From contig DF239927.1 of NCBI GenBank assembly GCA_000507305.1, positions 30,562-94,561 on the forward strand: a DNA stretch of 64,000 nucleotides, read 5' to 3'. Shown here one piece after another: positions 41,479 through 53,446 of this stretch. The translations under genes were made by a program, and so were the position numbers. The notes beneath the pieces are model-generated. The model was not told where the DNA came from, searched no databases, and was given only the letters and a program-made list of their open reading frames with translations. The stretch comes from Breviolum minutum Mf 1.05b.01. Lineage: Eukaryota > Sar > Dinophyceae > Suessiales > Symbiodiniaceae. Numbering within the stretch: the first letter of the stretch is position 1; each line of letters starts with the position of its first letter.

Positions 41479-43136
41479 GTAAGTTGCGATCGAGCTATTA
41501 GATACTCAGGTTTTTTCGGGGTCCGTTCAGGGGGTCCGTTCGTCGGAGATTTCTTGGACTGTAACTTCAAATGGAATTGTTTCTTGGACCCCGACCAGGC
41601 CCATAAAGGCCCGTATAGTACTTGTACATCTTGTGACTTGAAAGTGTAGATTCAAGTGTTGTACACTTTGGAACGGTGGAGTACATTTGGATTCTTCCCA
41701 AGTACTTCTTTCATGATTCACGCATTCCAGCATTCCAGCCTTCGTTCTGATTCACGCCTTTTTTATGCATTTTTATCATTAAGACATGCCCCCCATTGCC
41801 TGGAGAAACTCAGGGAAAGCATTGTGTATTACACATTGGTCTTTTTCTGTTGGAAAAAAGGTTGATGGTCTTTTACTTGCCATGCTTTCCAACAACTGCA
41901 TCTATCGATGAATTTGATGAAGAAAACTCCGACAACAATAATCTGGCAAGTCGAATCTAAGGCAATGGCGAATGGTTTGTAGAAGCTTGCTTGTGGACAG
42001 ATTGGCATCATTTGGGCACGTTGGGGCCACTCAATGAAGGGTGAAGCCTCTAACCCATTGTGACTTATGGCTCATCGGTAGGTTGATGAGCCATGATATT
42101 TCGGGGTGAAAAAAACTAGTTGAAACCCATTTATTTTCGGCCATTCATAGGGGGTTACCATTCCATTTATAACTAGCGGGGGCCCACCTTGCACCCTTCC
42201 CACCATCATACCTCAGTGGAAAATGGGCCCTCCCAGATTTGGTTCCTTGGAAGTAGGGTCATGTTCCACTTCCATGATGGTGGGAGAAAAAGGGTAAACT
42301 CTAGAATCAAATGGTCCCCAATTCAATTTCAAATGCTGTGGTAAAGATTACTGGGGAAAACTGGTCAGATTTATGTACTGTAAGATTCTTGGATGGCAAT
42401 ATCACATAAAGATGCGCTTCCCATCTTCATGTTCGGTGAAACATGAGGCAAAATCGCCATTGTCGTTCAGCCCCAAAAAATCAGGTTCGCGTGATCTTTC
42501 GAGAAAACGCGATCATCTCCAGTCTCCAGCCGCGCAAAAGAAAAACAAAAAACAACAAAATGACTGCTTCACCTCACCCCCCTCCCCCTGACCTAAGGCC
42601 TTATTGAGGGCTTATTAACCCCATGGCTTTCCCTTAATAAGGCCTTACAAAAAAAACGTTGTTTGGGGCCCGGGGGAAAACCTAATCAATCCGTCAGGAT
42701 GGTGACTTTGCAAGCTGGTGAGTTTGGAAACCTCAGTTGCAATTGTTTTCCAGGTGATTCAAAATGACCTTTGTATCCCCTAGTTGGAGGTCACTTAACC
42801 TTTCCAAAAGGTCACTTAACCATCCCAAAAAGGTCACAAAGAATTGTCAGTTGTTTTTTCTGTGGTGATTTCAGTGTCAGCCTATGGTTCATTGGTGGTT
42901 TGGGGCCCGGTGGTTTGGGATTCGAATCGGGGCACACTTAGGTATCAATCCCATTCAATCCCTTTCATTTTCGGGAATCCAAACCACCGGGCCCCAAACC
43001 AGCAACTAGCCATTTAGCTGATAGTGGGAGAAGGGATGGGTTTGTTTCGGGGTCGTTTCGCCACCATTTCCTTGGATGTGTTGAGTTGGTGTGTTTTTTG
43101 TTTCTTTTTCACCATGGTAAACCACCATTAAACTTG

Positions 43137-43240
43137 CTAGGTGGTGGTGGTGGTTTCAAATATTTTTTGTTTTCACCCCTATTTGGGGAAGATTTCCAAT
43201 TTGACTAATATTTTTCAGATGGGTTGAAACCACCAACCAG
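43137..43240. mobile_element. Family A MITE, complete
   Basis: CTAGGTGGTGGTGGTGG on the left; TTGACTAATATTTTTCAG and TTGAAACCACCAACCAG on the right. It shows the clearest branch-point plus acceptor-like string of the family. Confidence 0.85.
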
Positions 43241-44089
43241 TTAATCTTTGACTGTGGCCTGCGTTTTTTCCTCAAACTTTTTGTAGGAGATTCATGAACT
43301 AGGCTGTGCTTAGAATGAGCAATGTCAATGGATGTCCATGTCCTACTAGTTAATTACTGCAAATGTTCGAGCAAATGAGCAAACAATGTGAGGGTTGAGC
43401 ACAAACCACTTGGAGTTTGCCAACCATTTCGGTTTCAGAGTTTGAGTAGGACCAGGAGGGATTGGATAATTTAACACGGTGATCTCCCTTTAAATGAATG
43501 AAATTTAAGATGGCTTGGACGGAAAGATGCAATTTTTTAGGGAATGATTCTAATGTGCAGGTGATGAAGACTTGCGCAGGTTTGGATGGAATGATTTTAA
43601 TTTGATTTGATTTGGATGGATTCGATGTTGAACCTTGGATCTACCTTCCTTTCATCAGCAATTAGTATTGATTCCTGATAATTTTGGCATCAAAGGTTGT
43701 CTAAGGAAGTAGTCCCAAATATGTTGAAATTCATTGATTCACATTTTCATGAATATACCCTCCCTAAAACTAACATGTTGCCCTTGAAAAATGGTGGTTG
43801 GAAGATGATTCATGTCCTTTTGTTGCAAAAAGGCCTAGTTTCAGGTGCTATGTTAGTTTTGGGGAGGGGGTGATATATACCCATAGGATCCATGTATGTA
43901 TGGTATATTTCCCTACATTTACCATACATATCAACTAGATAAAGGTAGATATACCATACATGGATCCTATCGGATATATATTTATATAATTGTATAATTA
44001 CTTAACCCTAAGGAATGGGATCTCAAAACTACTGTAATGGTTCGGAGATCCAAACAAACCCTCCTATATAGAGAGTCAAACCCCTCCCT

Positions 44090-44219
44090 ACTTGGATGTC
44101 CCAGGAAGTTAGTAAAAGGATAGTAAGTAGGTTATAACCCCAATATACCCTGTTTATAGGTAGGTGAAACAACCCATTTACTAACCATTTAGTAACTTCC
44201 TGGAACATCCAAGTAGGAG
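44090..44219. mobile_element. Family D palindrome, reference copy
   Basis: CTACTTGGATGTCCCAGGAA on the left and TTCCTGGAACATCCAAGTAG on the right. A second copy at about 44805-44928 starts TACCTTGGATGTCCTGTTGG and ends CTGGGACATCCAAGTA; others are at 39588 and 57773. Confidence 0.8.
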
Positions 44220-44630
44220 GGTCCAACGGTCCTCCGATTTTTAGGGAACCTTAACACCGCAGGCTCTGCCATTTGAAACCCGAGAAGTTTGCAGATGTGA
44301 TGCAGATGCATATGTGGTCACTGGGGCTCCCAGTGCTGGTTTTTCCGGGTTTAACTCACCGTCGTTGAGCAATGAACAAGTTTTTGGTTGTTTAGGGTAG
44401 GGGATGAAATCCTACCCGGTTATATGAGTATTTTTATAAACCAATGATAAGGATCCTTATTAAACAACCAGTATAATTGGAAAGCGAGAGAGTTCTTTTC
44501 GTGGCTTAGTTGAGGTTGGTAGTTTTTCCCATTATTTACAGGTGGTTTTATACATCCAAACCGGTGATTGTTTTGGGATTTTTTTTCGGTCCATCAATTG
44601 CCAGTATCTTCACAGGGCTAGAAGTTGCAG

Positions 44631-44717
44631 TTTCCACATCCGTTGAGGCCATGGGAGTTGTGTTTTCACTATGCTGTGGAGTTCTTAGCCTTGTTGAATG
44701 CACAGGCGGCACTTGTG
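44631..44717 (+). CDS. Exon of unrecognised protein
   Basis: The acceptor is ggctagaagttgcag (44630) and the donor GTCGTC (44718). It is phase 0 at both ends and reads FPHPLRPWELCFHYAVEFLA then LLNAQAALV, an amphipathic helical segment. The overlapping frame (VEAMGVVFSLCCGVLSLVEC) is hydrophobic and also open, so the frame is likely but not certain. Function not recognised. Confidence 0.4.
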
Positions 44718-44984
44718 GTCGTCGTGGTGGTGTATGGTGTAGTTTTGAGGGGAATTGGGACCGGTTGGGATGGGTGGAGTTACGAAAAGATCTCTTTTCA
44801 AAACCTACCTTGGATGTCCTGTTGGAAGTTAGTTTAATTTGATAGGATCAGTAGGTTATGACCCCAATATACCTTGTTTATAGGTAGGTTACGACCCATT
44901 TACTAACTTCCTGGGACATCCAAGTACCAATCCGGAATCTTATGAAACCCAGGGTTTGCTACATAAGGGACTTGAGGGGATTTC

Positions 44985-45120
44985 AGAATTTTGACCCCAC
45001 TTCCTCAGCCAAGATAAGATTGGTCATTCCTAACCAAGCAGTCTTTGGGGTCCATTTTGGGTGTGTGTGGTCAGATGTGGGTCCACATTGCTGCGCATAT
45101 CAGTTGTTTAGGAGATGTTC
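44985..45120 (+). CDS. Possible exon of unrecognised protein
   Basis: The acceptor is gaggggatttcag. The frame reads NFDPTSSAKIRLVIPNQAVF then GVHFGCVWSDVGPHCCAYQL. The donor is unclear. A family B MITE begins at about 45131, immediately after. Function not recognised. Confidence 0.35.
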
Positions 45121-45130
45121 ACTTAACAGT

Positions 45131-47423
45131 ATACCCTCCCCTGAAACTAACAGTTCGCATCTGAAAATGGATGGTTGGAATACAATCATTTCCTTTGGGG
45201 ATGGCCATGGTGGCCTATTTCCAAGGTTAAACTCGCTGTTTGTTTCAGGGAGTGCCCATTCTCACATGTCAGTTGAGTTTTAGGGTATAGAGGGGATTAT
45301 ACTACCCATGCAGTTATATGGGGATTTTTTTTTCAACCATTATAAGGATCCCTATTAAACAACTAGTATACTGGAAAGTAGTAAGGTTTTTTTTCGTGGC
45401 TCATGTGCCAAGTGGGTACTTGTCATGTCGCTTCGATTGCCTGCATTGCTCGTGGCACTGCCGGGCCAACGTCCAGGATGTGTCACGCCGCTCCGATCTG
45501 CTACCGAGATGCAACAATGCGTCGGATGGCGCTGTGGTGATCTTGTTTCGGGGTGTGTAACAGTGTACATGTCCTGGAGTATGTATTTTGGTGACTTGGG
45601 TTCTGACAACCAAATTTAAACCGTATACCCTCCTTTCAACTAACAAAGCCATAGAACATCCCAATTGTTCCTGGTAAATTACAATAATTTTCAATTTTCC
45701 ATGGCTATATAGGTTTACAGGAGTGTATATATATAACTTGGGTTCTCCCCCGTTCCCAGTAGCCACCAACCAGGCTGACGATACATTTATTTTTTAGGCA
45801 ACACCGGGGGATCCCAACCGAAACCTACGGGTCAAGCGGCCTTTGCCTCGGGGTTGACCCTATGGGTATTGCTTGAAGGTGGGCCCAAAGATCACTCCAT
45901 TAAATTTCAAAAGGATCAGTTCAAAACGGTCCCATCAGATCTAATACCCATGTAATCCCATGTAATATATCGATTTGACGAACCCCCGGTTTTGACGAAC
46001 CAACAACGTTGAACACTACAGGGTAGGTGGTTTCAGTATGATGGTTTCACTATGTTTTCCTTTTGCAAAGGGGACATGATCCAATTTGATGAACCTTTCC
46101 TTTTAGCTTGTGGTTCAACCACCCACACTAGTTTCAATGCGCTTGTTTCAATGCGGCTACACTATGAAACATAGATCCAAACTGCGTTCAACCGAACGGC
46201 CTAGTGATTAAACTACACTTATGCGAAACCTTACCGTAATATAAGCATATACCTGGTGATTCTCAAAGTGACCTTTTTGGGATGGTGAAAACGTGACCTT
46301 TTTAAGGGGTTGTTGGTGCCCTCCAACGATCGGGAATGAAAAGGTCACTTCGGTACTTACGGTGGCTTCTTTATCCGATATCCAAAACCCTCAGGTTTTG
46401 GCATCCCAATCTTCAGGACTCCGGAAGATGACTGTTCGGATCCAAAGGGATGTGGTATATACCATGAGCCCCCCAAACCTACATGTTTAGAGGTTTTTAT
46501 AGTAAATAACCTGGTTTTTAGGTCGCCAAAACCTTTATTTTTCAGGGTTTTGGGGCCTCATGGTAGTTATACCTACTAATCTACCATAGAAATCAACAAC
46601 ACATGTAGCGGAAACATGACTGCCAGTCACATGGATCACATGGATATCTTGGGTCGGGGAAAAATGGCTCGAGTTTTCATCAGGATTTTGGGAAGGGAGT
46701 TGGGGTTTTTGGATGGTCTCCAAAATTAACCAACATTTATATATACACATGGCATTTTTATTTTCTGTTTCTCTAGAAATATGTTTTTTTTTTCCAAGTG
46801 AAGATGTCTATCATTTCAGGGCAAAATGCAAAGATCTTTTTTTCAAAAAGTGCAGTTGGAGAGGAAGTTGAAAGATGACTCTCCACTTCCATAGGAGGGG
46901 CTATGTCAGTTTCCCTCTATCATGGGTTGAGCTGACCCTAAAAACCTCACACTTTGAAACAGTTGCAAAACCGTAGCTCCCCCCCGCCATCTGAAAGCCC
47001 TACTTTGTTGTTAGCATAATTGTTGCCACCTTCATTGGGGGGTGAAGTGCTTACTTTCACATTTTGCTTCAAGAGTCACGAAGTGGCAAAGCTGCTGGAA
47101 TGTTGTTGTTTTTTTTGGGGCCCACAAGATGAATCCCAATCCATGGAAGGTAAGGATTTGAAACATTGAAGTTTTTTTGACATATGAAAGCTAGGTATTT
47201 GTTATATATCTATCCTGTATCTACCCTGGGCTGAAAAACCACCATTAAAATAATGGTTGACCCAATTTTGATGATTAAAACTTTTAGGTAATCAATGGTA
47301 GTTATATAGTTATATTAACACCCATTGTTTGAATGGTGGTTGGTTCATCCCAGGGTCCAAAAAACCCCACATTTGCAAATCAATCGCCAGCTTCAATGAC
47401 GACTCCTTCCTGTTTGCATGCAG
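45131..47423. other. Repeat-rich stretch
   Basis: Family B at about 45131-45257 and 45624-45730, family G at about 45285-45378, a diverged family A at about 46020-46131, family F at about 46268-46350, family E arms at 46450-46650 and family I at about 47225-47350. A GC-richer island at 45405-45560 is open in two + frames (LRLPALLVALPGQRPGCVTP; RRSDLLPRCNNASDGAVVIL), but I cannot support either. Confidence 0.45.
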
Positions 47424-47525
47424 GATGAGGTGAATATCAGAAACCTCTTTGTGCAACACAACCAGATGATGTTCATCAAGACTTGGATGACTACTTCGAT
47501 AATCAGTGATGTGCTTTCGAAACAG
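47424..47525 (+). CDS. Well-bounded exon of unrecognised protein
   Basis: The acceptor is ccttcctgtttgcatgcag (47423) and the donor GTTTTT follows AAACAG (47526). Exactly 34 codons, phase 0 at both ends: DEVNIRNLFVQHNQMMFIKT then WMTTSIISDVLSKQ. A predicted helix-rich segment. The complement is also open (SLDEHHLVVLHKEVSDIHLI), but the + borders are far better. Function not recognised. Confidence 0.55.
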
Positions 47526-49230
47526 GTTTTTTTTTTGTTTGGTTTCGAACCAGTATGAAGGGTTTGGCAGTGAATTCAAGATCGAGTTTTTTTAGAATTC
47601 CAAATGGCTCTATAACTCTATGTATATCGTGAATCTTTTGACCCAAATGTAGGGCTCCAAATACCCGGTTAGGTCAGGTGTTTAGGTACCCGTTTAACCC
47701 ACTCCAAAACCAACCACTTGCAGAAGGGTGTTTGATAGGAGCAACAAAAACACCAGTTCTTTCGGGAGCAGATGCTTCGCCGACACGTATTGTCAAACAT
47801 AACCAAACTGTGGGGCCCTGAAATTTTTTGAGACATCCCGGCAGCCGTATATTAATTGGCTAGTCAACCAACCCCCCAACCAGAAATAAGACCTATAAGG
47901 GGCTTATTAACCATGGGTTTCCCTTAAGGCCGGCTACTAAACCCTCATTTCTGTTGGGGGGGGTATGTTAGGGAGGCATGGGTTGACCAGCCATGTATGT
48001 TTAATGGATACTGACTTCGAATTCGCTCCGAATTTCAGAATCAACAGGAAGCCTCGAGCCACTGGAATTCTAACAGTCGAATTCATCGTGTTAAACACGA
48101 GTCTTTTTTTTCCTGGCTGGCGCTTGCGTGTTTTTTTTGTGGACAACGGATGGCCATAAGTGTGTTGATATCAAAGCATACATCTCCAAAGTTTAACACA
48201 GCCCTTGAAAAATGGTGGTTGGGAGACGATCCTTTCCTATTGGGTCCCGGTAACTTTTCAGGGGGCGAACTGTTAAACTTCAGGAAGGTAATTGCTTGGT
48301 GCAGATTGACTTTGGAGCAACGGACCGTTTCTGAGCTTTTTTTTTTGTGCCGGAAAACCATTGGATGTTGCATCCCCGAATGTTTGAGCTAATGCGGGAA
48401 ACGCCGAGGTTGCAACTCAAAAAAGGCAACCGGTTTTTCCCGTCAACTTGTGGTACCCAGTGGAAGGCAATGACAATTCGGAACTTTAAGGATTTTACGG
48501 CATCAATGCCACCCTTTTCAGGAAATGAGGGGTTGCCATCTTCATAATGAGGGGTTTACCCTCCTTGAAGCTAACAGTTCGCACCTGAAAATAGGCCTTT
48601 TGACCCCAAAAGGAAATGAATTCTGTTCCAACCATCAATCTACAGGTGAGAAATGTTAGTTTCATGGAGGGTTGCCATGTTGAGGGGTGGATCACTCCTT
48701 GAACAAAAAAAATGCGAAGCTTTCCATTTGTTATTTGAAGATGTGAAGTCCTGAGACTCAATGATCGAGTATTAGCTTTCTGAAAGAATGTTTCCCCCAA
48801 ACATGGTCCCAGAAGGAAACTTTAGAACAAAAAATAGTGGTAGAAAGAGAGATTTCCCAACACCTCTCTAGGTGGTGGTTCCAAAAAAAAAATATTTTCA
48901 CCCCTACCTGGGGAAGATGTCCAATTTGACTAATATTTTTGGGATGGGTTGAAACCACCAACCAGTACTTCTTTCCTCTTCCATAATCATGGAAGTGGAA
49001 AGTTTGATCCCTTGAAGATGAGTTTAGTCTCCAAAGGGGCCATTTTCCACTTCCAGGATTGTTGGAAAAAGAGTTTTCAAGGAGTGGACTGACTAACTTA
49101 CAATTGCGCAAACGCTAAATATATGAAATATTTAGATACCTACATGTGCCATACATTTAGAACTGATGTAGGTAAATATGCCCCATACATGGAGCATATG
49201 ACATCATATTAGAGATTGATTTTGTTGCAG
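47526..49230. other. Repeats with two weak exon candidates
   Basis: Family H at about 47860-47990, family B at 48179-48290 and about 48557-48673, family A at 48868-48965 and family E at about 49128-49200. Frames at 48010-48110 (MDTDFEFAPNFRINRKPRAT) and 48380-48475 (AGNAEVATQKRQPVFPVNLW, then YPVEGNDNSEL and a stop) look protein-like but have unresolved borders. Confidence 0.45.
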
Positions 49231-49330
49231 AAAGCGTGAATCAACAGACATGAGTGATGCATCATTTGGCGGATTCCAGCACCGAATTCGTGAACACTTG
49301 TCCCCCCCAAGACAGACTGCTGCGCTCTGA
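49231..49330 (+). CDS. Probable last exon of unrecognised gene
   Basis: The acceptor is gattgattttgttgcag (49230). After one base the frame reads KRESTDMSDASFGGFQHRIR then EHLSPPRQTAAL and stops at TGA 49328-49330. A polar, probably disordered C-terminus. It could end the gene that includes the exon at 47424. Function not recognised. Confidence 0.5.
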
Positions 49331-49705
49331 AACTAACACGCTTCCTTTTAAAGGGACTATATAATCCCCCAGAAGGCAATAAAAACCTGGTATATAAGTG
49401 GTATATACTGCCAATTGGGTGATTATATGCCACCTACCACCTTTTACTTTCGAACCTGAAAAATTATATTGACATTTAACCGTGTTTAGGCAGTGCCCAA
49501 ACTACAACATACTTTTTGTGCATTTGTCCAGATATGTAAAGTACGTAATCGACAGCCGTAATGTAGAGTTCCAACTCACTTTGTGTTCCAACATTGTTAT
49601 ACAATACATACATATGTTCAATGACCAGTGGTCACTCGATGTGCAGAGTAAGCAGGGTTAGTCCTGGTGGGGGCCTGGTTTTTTTTAAACATTTGGTAGG
49701 TGTAG

Positions 49706-49907
49706 GCGCAAAAAAAACGAGTGGCGTTCTCAGTTAGTTGACGACTGGAATCGGAAGATAGAGCTGGCGTTTTTGAAGAGACTGCGGATGGGATGGGTTG
49801 TCGCTGGCTGTCTCAGAAACTCACATTTTACGAATCGTTTCGGACAGCAAGTGGAGCTGTTGTCTTTGGACAAGTCGTTTTGGGCGCTGATTGATTGCTA
49901 CTCATGA
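49706..49907 (+). CDS. Coding stretch of unrecognised protein, ends in stop
   Basis: The open + frame reads EWRSQLVDDWNRKIELAFLK, RLRMGWVVAGCLRNSHFTNR and FGQQVELLSLDKSFWALIDC, then YS and TGA 49905-49907. It looks like real globular protein. The proposed acceptor is taggtgtag (49705). The stop overlaps ATGATG in another frame that continues MMEETVANQPEDVSKQVCLL until a MITE at 49972, so a frameshift or alternative splice here is possible. Function not recognised. Confidence 0.5.
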
Positions 49908-49971
49908 TGGAAGAAACTGTTGCCAACCAGCCAGAGGATGTATCAAAACAAGTTTGTTTGTTGGAATCATT

Positions 49972-50091
49972 TACCCCCTGGTGAACTAACATAGCAATGG
50001 AAAAAGTACCCGGATTGAAGATGCGTATCCTATTGAAAATGGTTTGAAAATGGTGATATTCCATTGCTATGGTTAGTTTGCCAAAAGGTAA
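49972..50091. mobile_element. Family B MITE
   Basis: The left arm is TACCCCCTGGTGAACTAACA and the right arm reads tatggttagtttgccaaaag. It contains ATAGCAATGGAAAAAG and TTCCATTGCTATG as inner arms, like 59773-59876 and 62349-62453. Confidence 0.75.
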
Positions 50092-50199
50092 CAATTTTAC
50101 TATATATCCCCCAAAATTCATCCAATGTACAACTGCATTTGCCTCAGTAGTTTTTTTTGGGGTTTGAATGAGACATTTTCACAGAACACCCACTAAAAA

Positions 50200-50380
50200 G
50201 TGTATATATACATATATATATATATATCATCATCTCATTGCCTAGGTTTTCGTTTTTGGACAGCGTATGATTCTGATATATAATCTATTGTATATCATTT
50301 ATATATATTTACATATTCTAAATCATTTGATTTAATATACACCATATATTAATCATATATTCCTCCATCCTTTCCAAGCC
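50200..50380. repeat. AT-rich tract with TATA runs
   Basis: Multiple ATATATAT runs. No coding signal; it lies just before an exon, as the similar tract at 37600-37830 does. Confidence 0.8.
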
Positions 50381-50430
50381 AAAGTGGTGCCCCTATTTTT
50401 TGTTTGGCAATTTTTTTGGCTGGGTTTTAG

Positions 50431-50647
50431 TGGTTTCTATATAGGCCTTAGGCGTTCCATTCCGCTGGATCCGACCGACTGGACCAGGACTTGGATCCAA
50501 GTCTTCATCCAAGGCTACAAGGCCCCCGGCCCTTTTTTGGGGGAAATCACCGAAAAAATCCACCGAAGTCCTTCGAAATTACTTATAGCCAAGTTGGTGA
50601 CCCAACCGCTTTTTAAACGACTTTTTGGGGAGCCAACATATATTTAG
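50431..50647 (+). CDS. Probable last exon of unrecognised protein
   Basis: The acceptor is ggctgggttttag (50430). After one base the frame reads GFYIGLRRSIPLDPTDWTRT, WIQVFIQGYKAPGPFLGEIT and EKIHRSPSKLLIAKLVTQPL, then FKRLFGEPTYI and TAG 50645-50647. Charged, globular and confidently coding by eye. The frame is also open upstream (VPLFFVWQFFWLGFS), which could be a membrane segment if the exon starts earlier. Not recognised as any family. Confidence 0.55.
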
Positions 50648-50649
50648 GT

Positions 50650-51015
50650 TGAAAACGACATAAAGTGAACAAAACACCAAAACACTTTTTATGAAAAATG
50701 GTTCGAAATGGCTGAGGAAGCCGAACGTCAGATGATGATTGGGGTGGTTTCCATCACCTCCTTATCAAGGTATTTAGGTTCCATTCTGAGAAGGTGAGCC
50801 AGGATCCCTAGGAAGGGGAAAGCTGGTGGTTGTACCCCGTTGCAGGCCAAAACAGAACCAAACATGTGCCTTGTGTTGAGTGTATCATGTTTTGATAGTT
50901 GAAATTCCTTTGATCTAATTTCACTTGGAAAAGGGGAGGAGCATCAAACATGAGCATATGTCTAGGCAAGGAGGGAAAATCTTGTTGTTGTAAAATATGT
51001 TGTTTTTTCCCTCAA
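50650..51015. other. Family J palindrome and unique sequence
   Basis: Bases 50720-50815 hold a family J element (GAACGTCAGATGATGATTGG ... GAGCCAGGATCCCTAGG). No exon seen. Confidence 0.5.
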
Positions 51016-51017
51016 TT

Positions 51018-51972
51018 CTACCCATGTTGTCTATTGCCTGGCAACGTAAAACTTTGCGTTTTGTCATGGACCACCATGTGCTCCTCATGTGCTTGAGGGC
51101 CCTTAGTAAATCGTTTGACTGGAACTTGTTGAAGGGATACAGATCTTGAAGATGACCATGTTTCTCCTTGGTTTACCTTTTTTATGACCTTGATGTGTTG
51201 TGTCATCAAGGTCATGTGTTTTTCCATGATGGATTTTTTGGGTGACACATTGCAGATCACATTTTGCACGTGCAGCACCTTTTATCGCCGTTGGATATTT
51301 GGGCTATATTTGGGCTCCTTGAGGGTAGGAAGAGAACCACTTCCGGGGCGTAGTTGTGGGTAAAAACGACACCTTCAAAGACGTCAATCTCCAGCGCCTT
51401 GGCGTTTGTACTGAAGGGTAGTTGTTTTGGTTTCCCCGTGTTTTCGGAGCGTTGGTATAGCGTTTTTTTTGTTTGAAAAGATGACATGGTTCGGTGGGAC
51501 AATTGTTGATGGATCGAAAATTGCCACATTTTGCGAGCAGTGTTGAAAGTTTACTTCCATGTGTTTGTGGTTGGGACCGAACTATGCGAACAATTTGTTG
51601 TGACCGGCTTTGTTGGCAAAATATGGGTTTGGTGCTTTGTTCATCTTCAATGTTTTTGACCTTTTGAAGTCGTTTCAACAGAAGGAAGCTTTGAAGAAGC
51701 AAATGTTTAGGAAAAGGATCCGTTTATCAGTGTCAGAGGTTTTTTCGCTAGCACATTCTGCTCGCTAAGTTCTTTTGTGGAAACGTGTCGTTTACAGTGA
51801 TTGACTCTGCATTTGCATTCCCAGATGATTGTGATGCCCACCAAGGTGGCTTTTCATGGTTGATACCAACAACTGAAACTGCACATTGCAGTTGTTTTGT
51901 TCGGTGGCTGGAAGATGTATAATTAAAGATTTCAACAACCCTTTGAGAAAATATATGTTCATGTAAGTTCAT
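51018..51972 (-). pseudogene. Cluster of broken minus-strand open frames
   Basis: Four overlapping minus-strand frames follow one another without MITEs: NVNLHEHIF-type frame at 51748-51972 (AVSVVGINHEKPPWWASQSS), 51304-51702 (NIEDEQSTKPIFCQQSRSQQ), 51257-51529 (ALEIDVFEGVVFTHNYAPEV) and 51018-51278 (HMTLMTQHIKVIKKVNQGET). Shifts between them would give a roughly 300-codon intronless reading. It may be a decayed retrocopy or transposon gene. I recognise no domain, and the opposite strand is partly open too. Confidence 0.3.
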
Positions 51973-52029
51973 GTTCAGCTATTCCTGCAAATGCCACATG
52001 CAACCCCCACACCTCCAACCCTTGTTTGG

Positions 52030-52967
52030 AATTTGCCGCCGTTTGCCGCCACCCAGGATTCGCTTCTTTTGGCTGTGAAAGTCGACAAGTTTTCTTGATC
52101 CATGTCACTCGGTCCAATTGTCATGGCTCTTCGAGAATTTTTCCACGTGTTTGCAAGAAATACCTTGGACGGTCCGTTTAGGTTAGATGCTTTACGCGGT
52201 TAGCTCTCCCTCTCAAAATAAAATTACATGGCAAATGGATAGGCCGTTTAAAAGCAACGCAAGGACTTCGGGTTTGTTTTTATTTTTACTACATACTGCA
52301 TATACTTGTGATGTATCACGGAGCACCATTTTACTACGTGTTCATCACATGGATATATGCATGGATTTGAGGGCGTTTTGTAGATTTTTGTTGATTATGT
52401 ATGGCCAAAAAACAATGACAAATATGGCATCATGTTGTACCTCCTCGAACAAGTCGTAATCACGAGGGAGACTCAAGTGGGCCAAACAGAGCATAGTGCC
52501 AAACAGGTTGATAGATTTCGAGAGTTTGCACGTAGAGGATGAGTTTGGCGTTAAACAGTATTCCATCCCCTATATATCCCTATGCAACTCAACCAACCGG
52601 GGTGACATGATCGCAGCTCAATTGCAAAATGTCACCCTACCCTCCCTGAACCTACGTTTTACCTCCGAAAAATGGATGCTGGGGAGTGGGTCAAACGGTC
52701 TATTTTCATGGGGCCCCGGGCCCACCTTGTGCAAAATGTCAGGTATTTTCTGCGGATGTTCCTGGCTCCAGTGGGCATCGTCTCTTGGCTTTTTTGTGGC
52801 CTCGAGGGGAGGCAGGTGGGTCGCTGCCAATCATACCTCAAAGTAGCAACCTTTGCCGTTTGCCAATCATGAAGCAAGCTCTAATGGGTGCCCAATTTTT
52901 CATGAAATATGGTATATTGGTTTCTTACTACAAAAACTCATGTTTTTGCATGGCAAGATGGTTGCAG
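52030..52967. other. Mixed stretch with unresolved coding signals
   Basis: A + frame at 52456-52558 (KWAKQSIVPNRLIDFESLHV, EDEFGVKQ) runs into a family G arm (CCCCTATATATCCC...ACTCAACCAACCGG). The minus strand is also open there. A family B left arm (TACCCTCCCTGAACCTACG) at 52638 and a family C arm at 52708-52735 lie side by side. Borders could not be set. Confidence 0.35.
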
Positions 52968-53161
52968 TTAATATGTATCGCCGACTGTATCGCCTGTATC
53001 GCCTTAAAATTGTGGCACACCAGGGACGCGCGATCGGCACCAGGGAGTCCATTGAAAGTCGCTTGTGTTTCGAAGGTTTCCCTTTGATCTTGGGACCTTC
53101 ATGTGGCAAGGTCCGATGCCCCTATCGTTTGCCAAGAATGGTTCAATCTTATAGCAAGTGA
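52968..53161 (+). CDS. Probable last exon of unrecognised protein
   Basis: The acceptor is gcaagatggttgcag (52967). After two bases the frame reads NMYRRLYRLYRLKIVAHQGR, AIGTRESIESRLCFEGFPLI and LGPSCGKVRCPYRLPRMVQS, then YSK and TGA 53159-53161. Basic, with an Arg-Leu-Tyr repeat near the start. A second frame (LICIADCIACIALKLWHTRD) is open as well, with a GTTTCC donor at about 53080. Function not recognised. Confidence 0.4.
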
Positions 53162-53446
53162 TACATAGATATACATACTGTGTATATATATATATATATG
53201 TATATTTATTTATTTATTTTATTTATGTTTAGATTGTGTTTTATGTTTATACATATAGTTTTTGAATGTTTTTGATTTATAGATATGTTTATAAATATAT
53301 TTATATCCAGACACCCTATATGGGTTTATGACATAGTATATTTCCGGATCCCGCCCCCAATCCTACAATAAATTTATCCTCTGATCTCACATTTTTGTTG
53401 TTTGAAAAAAATGTGTTGAAGCTTCACATCTATTTCACTCACTAAG
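53162..53446. repeat. AT-rich tract with TATA and TTTA runs
   Basis: (TA)n around 53183-53200 and TTTA repeats to 53225, followed by A/T-rich sequence. No coding signal. Confidence 0.8.

Larger units (their letters stand above)
41480..44630. other. Repeat-rich stretch with one weak exon candidate
   Basis: A basic frame at about 42412-42560 (SVKHEAKSPLSFSPKKSGSR) could be an exon. Family C at about 42083-42195, family H at 42585-42670, family F at 42765-42842, a 113-base palindrome at 42893-43005 (GGTTTGGGGCCCGGTGGTTT and complement), family A at 43137-43240, family B at 43756-43869, family E at 43875-43976, family D at 44090-44219 and family G at about 44395-44480. Confidence 0.5.

Noticed and set aside
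42893..43005. CRISPR-like repeat arrangement
   Set aside because: A single inverted repeat, no regular direct repeats and spacers, and the genome is eukaryotic.
45425..45619. Frame LRLPALLVALPGQRPG as an exon
   Set aside because: Two frames are equally open and neither has credible borders; left as an unresolved GC-rich island.
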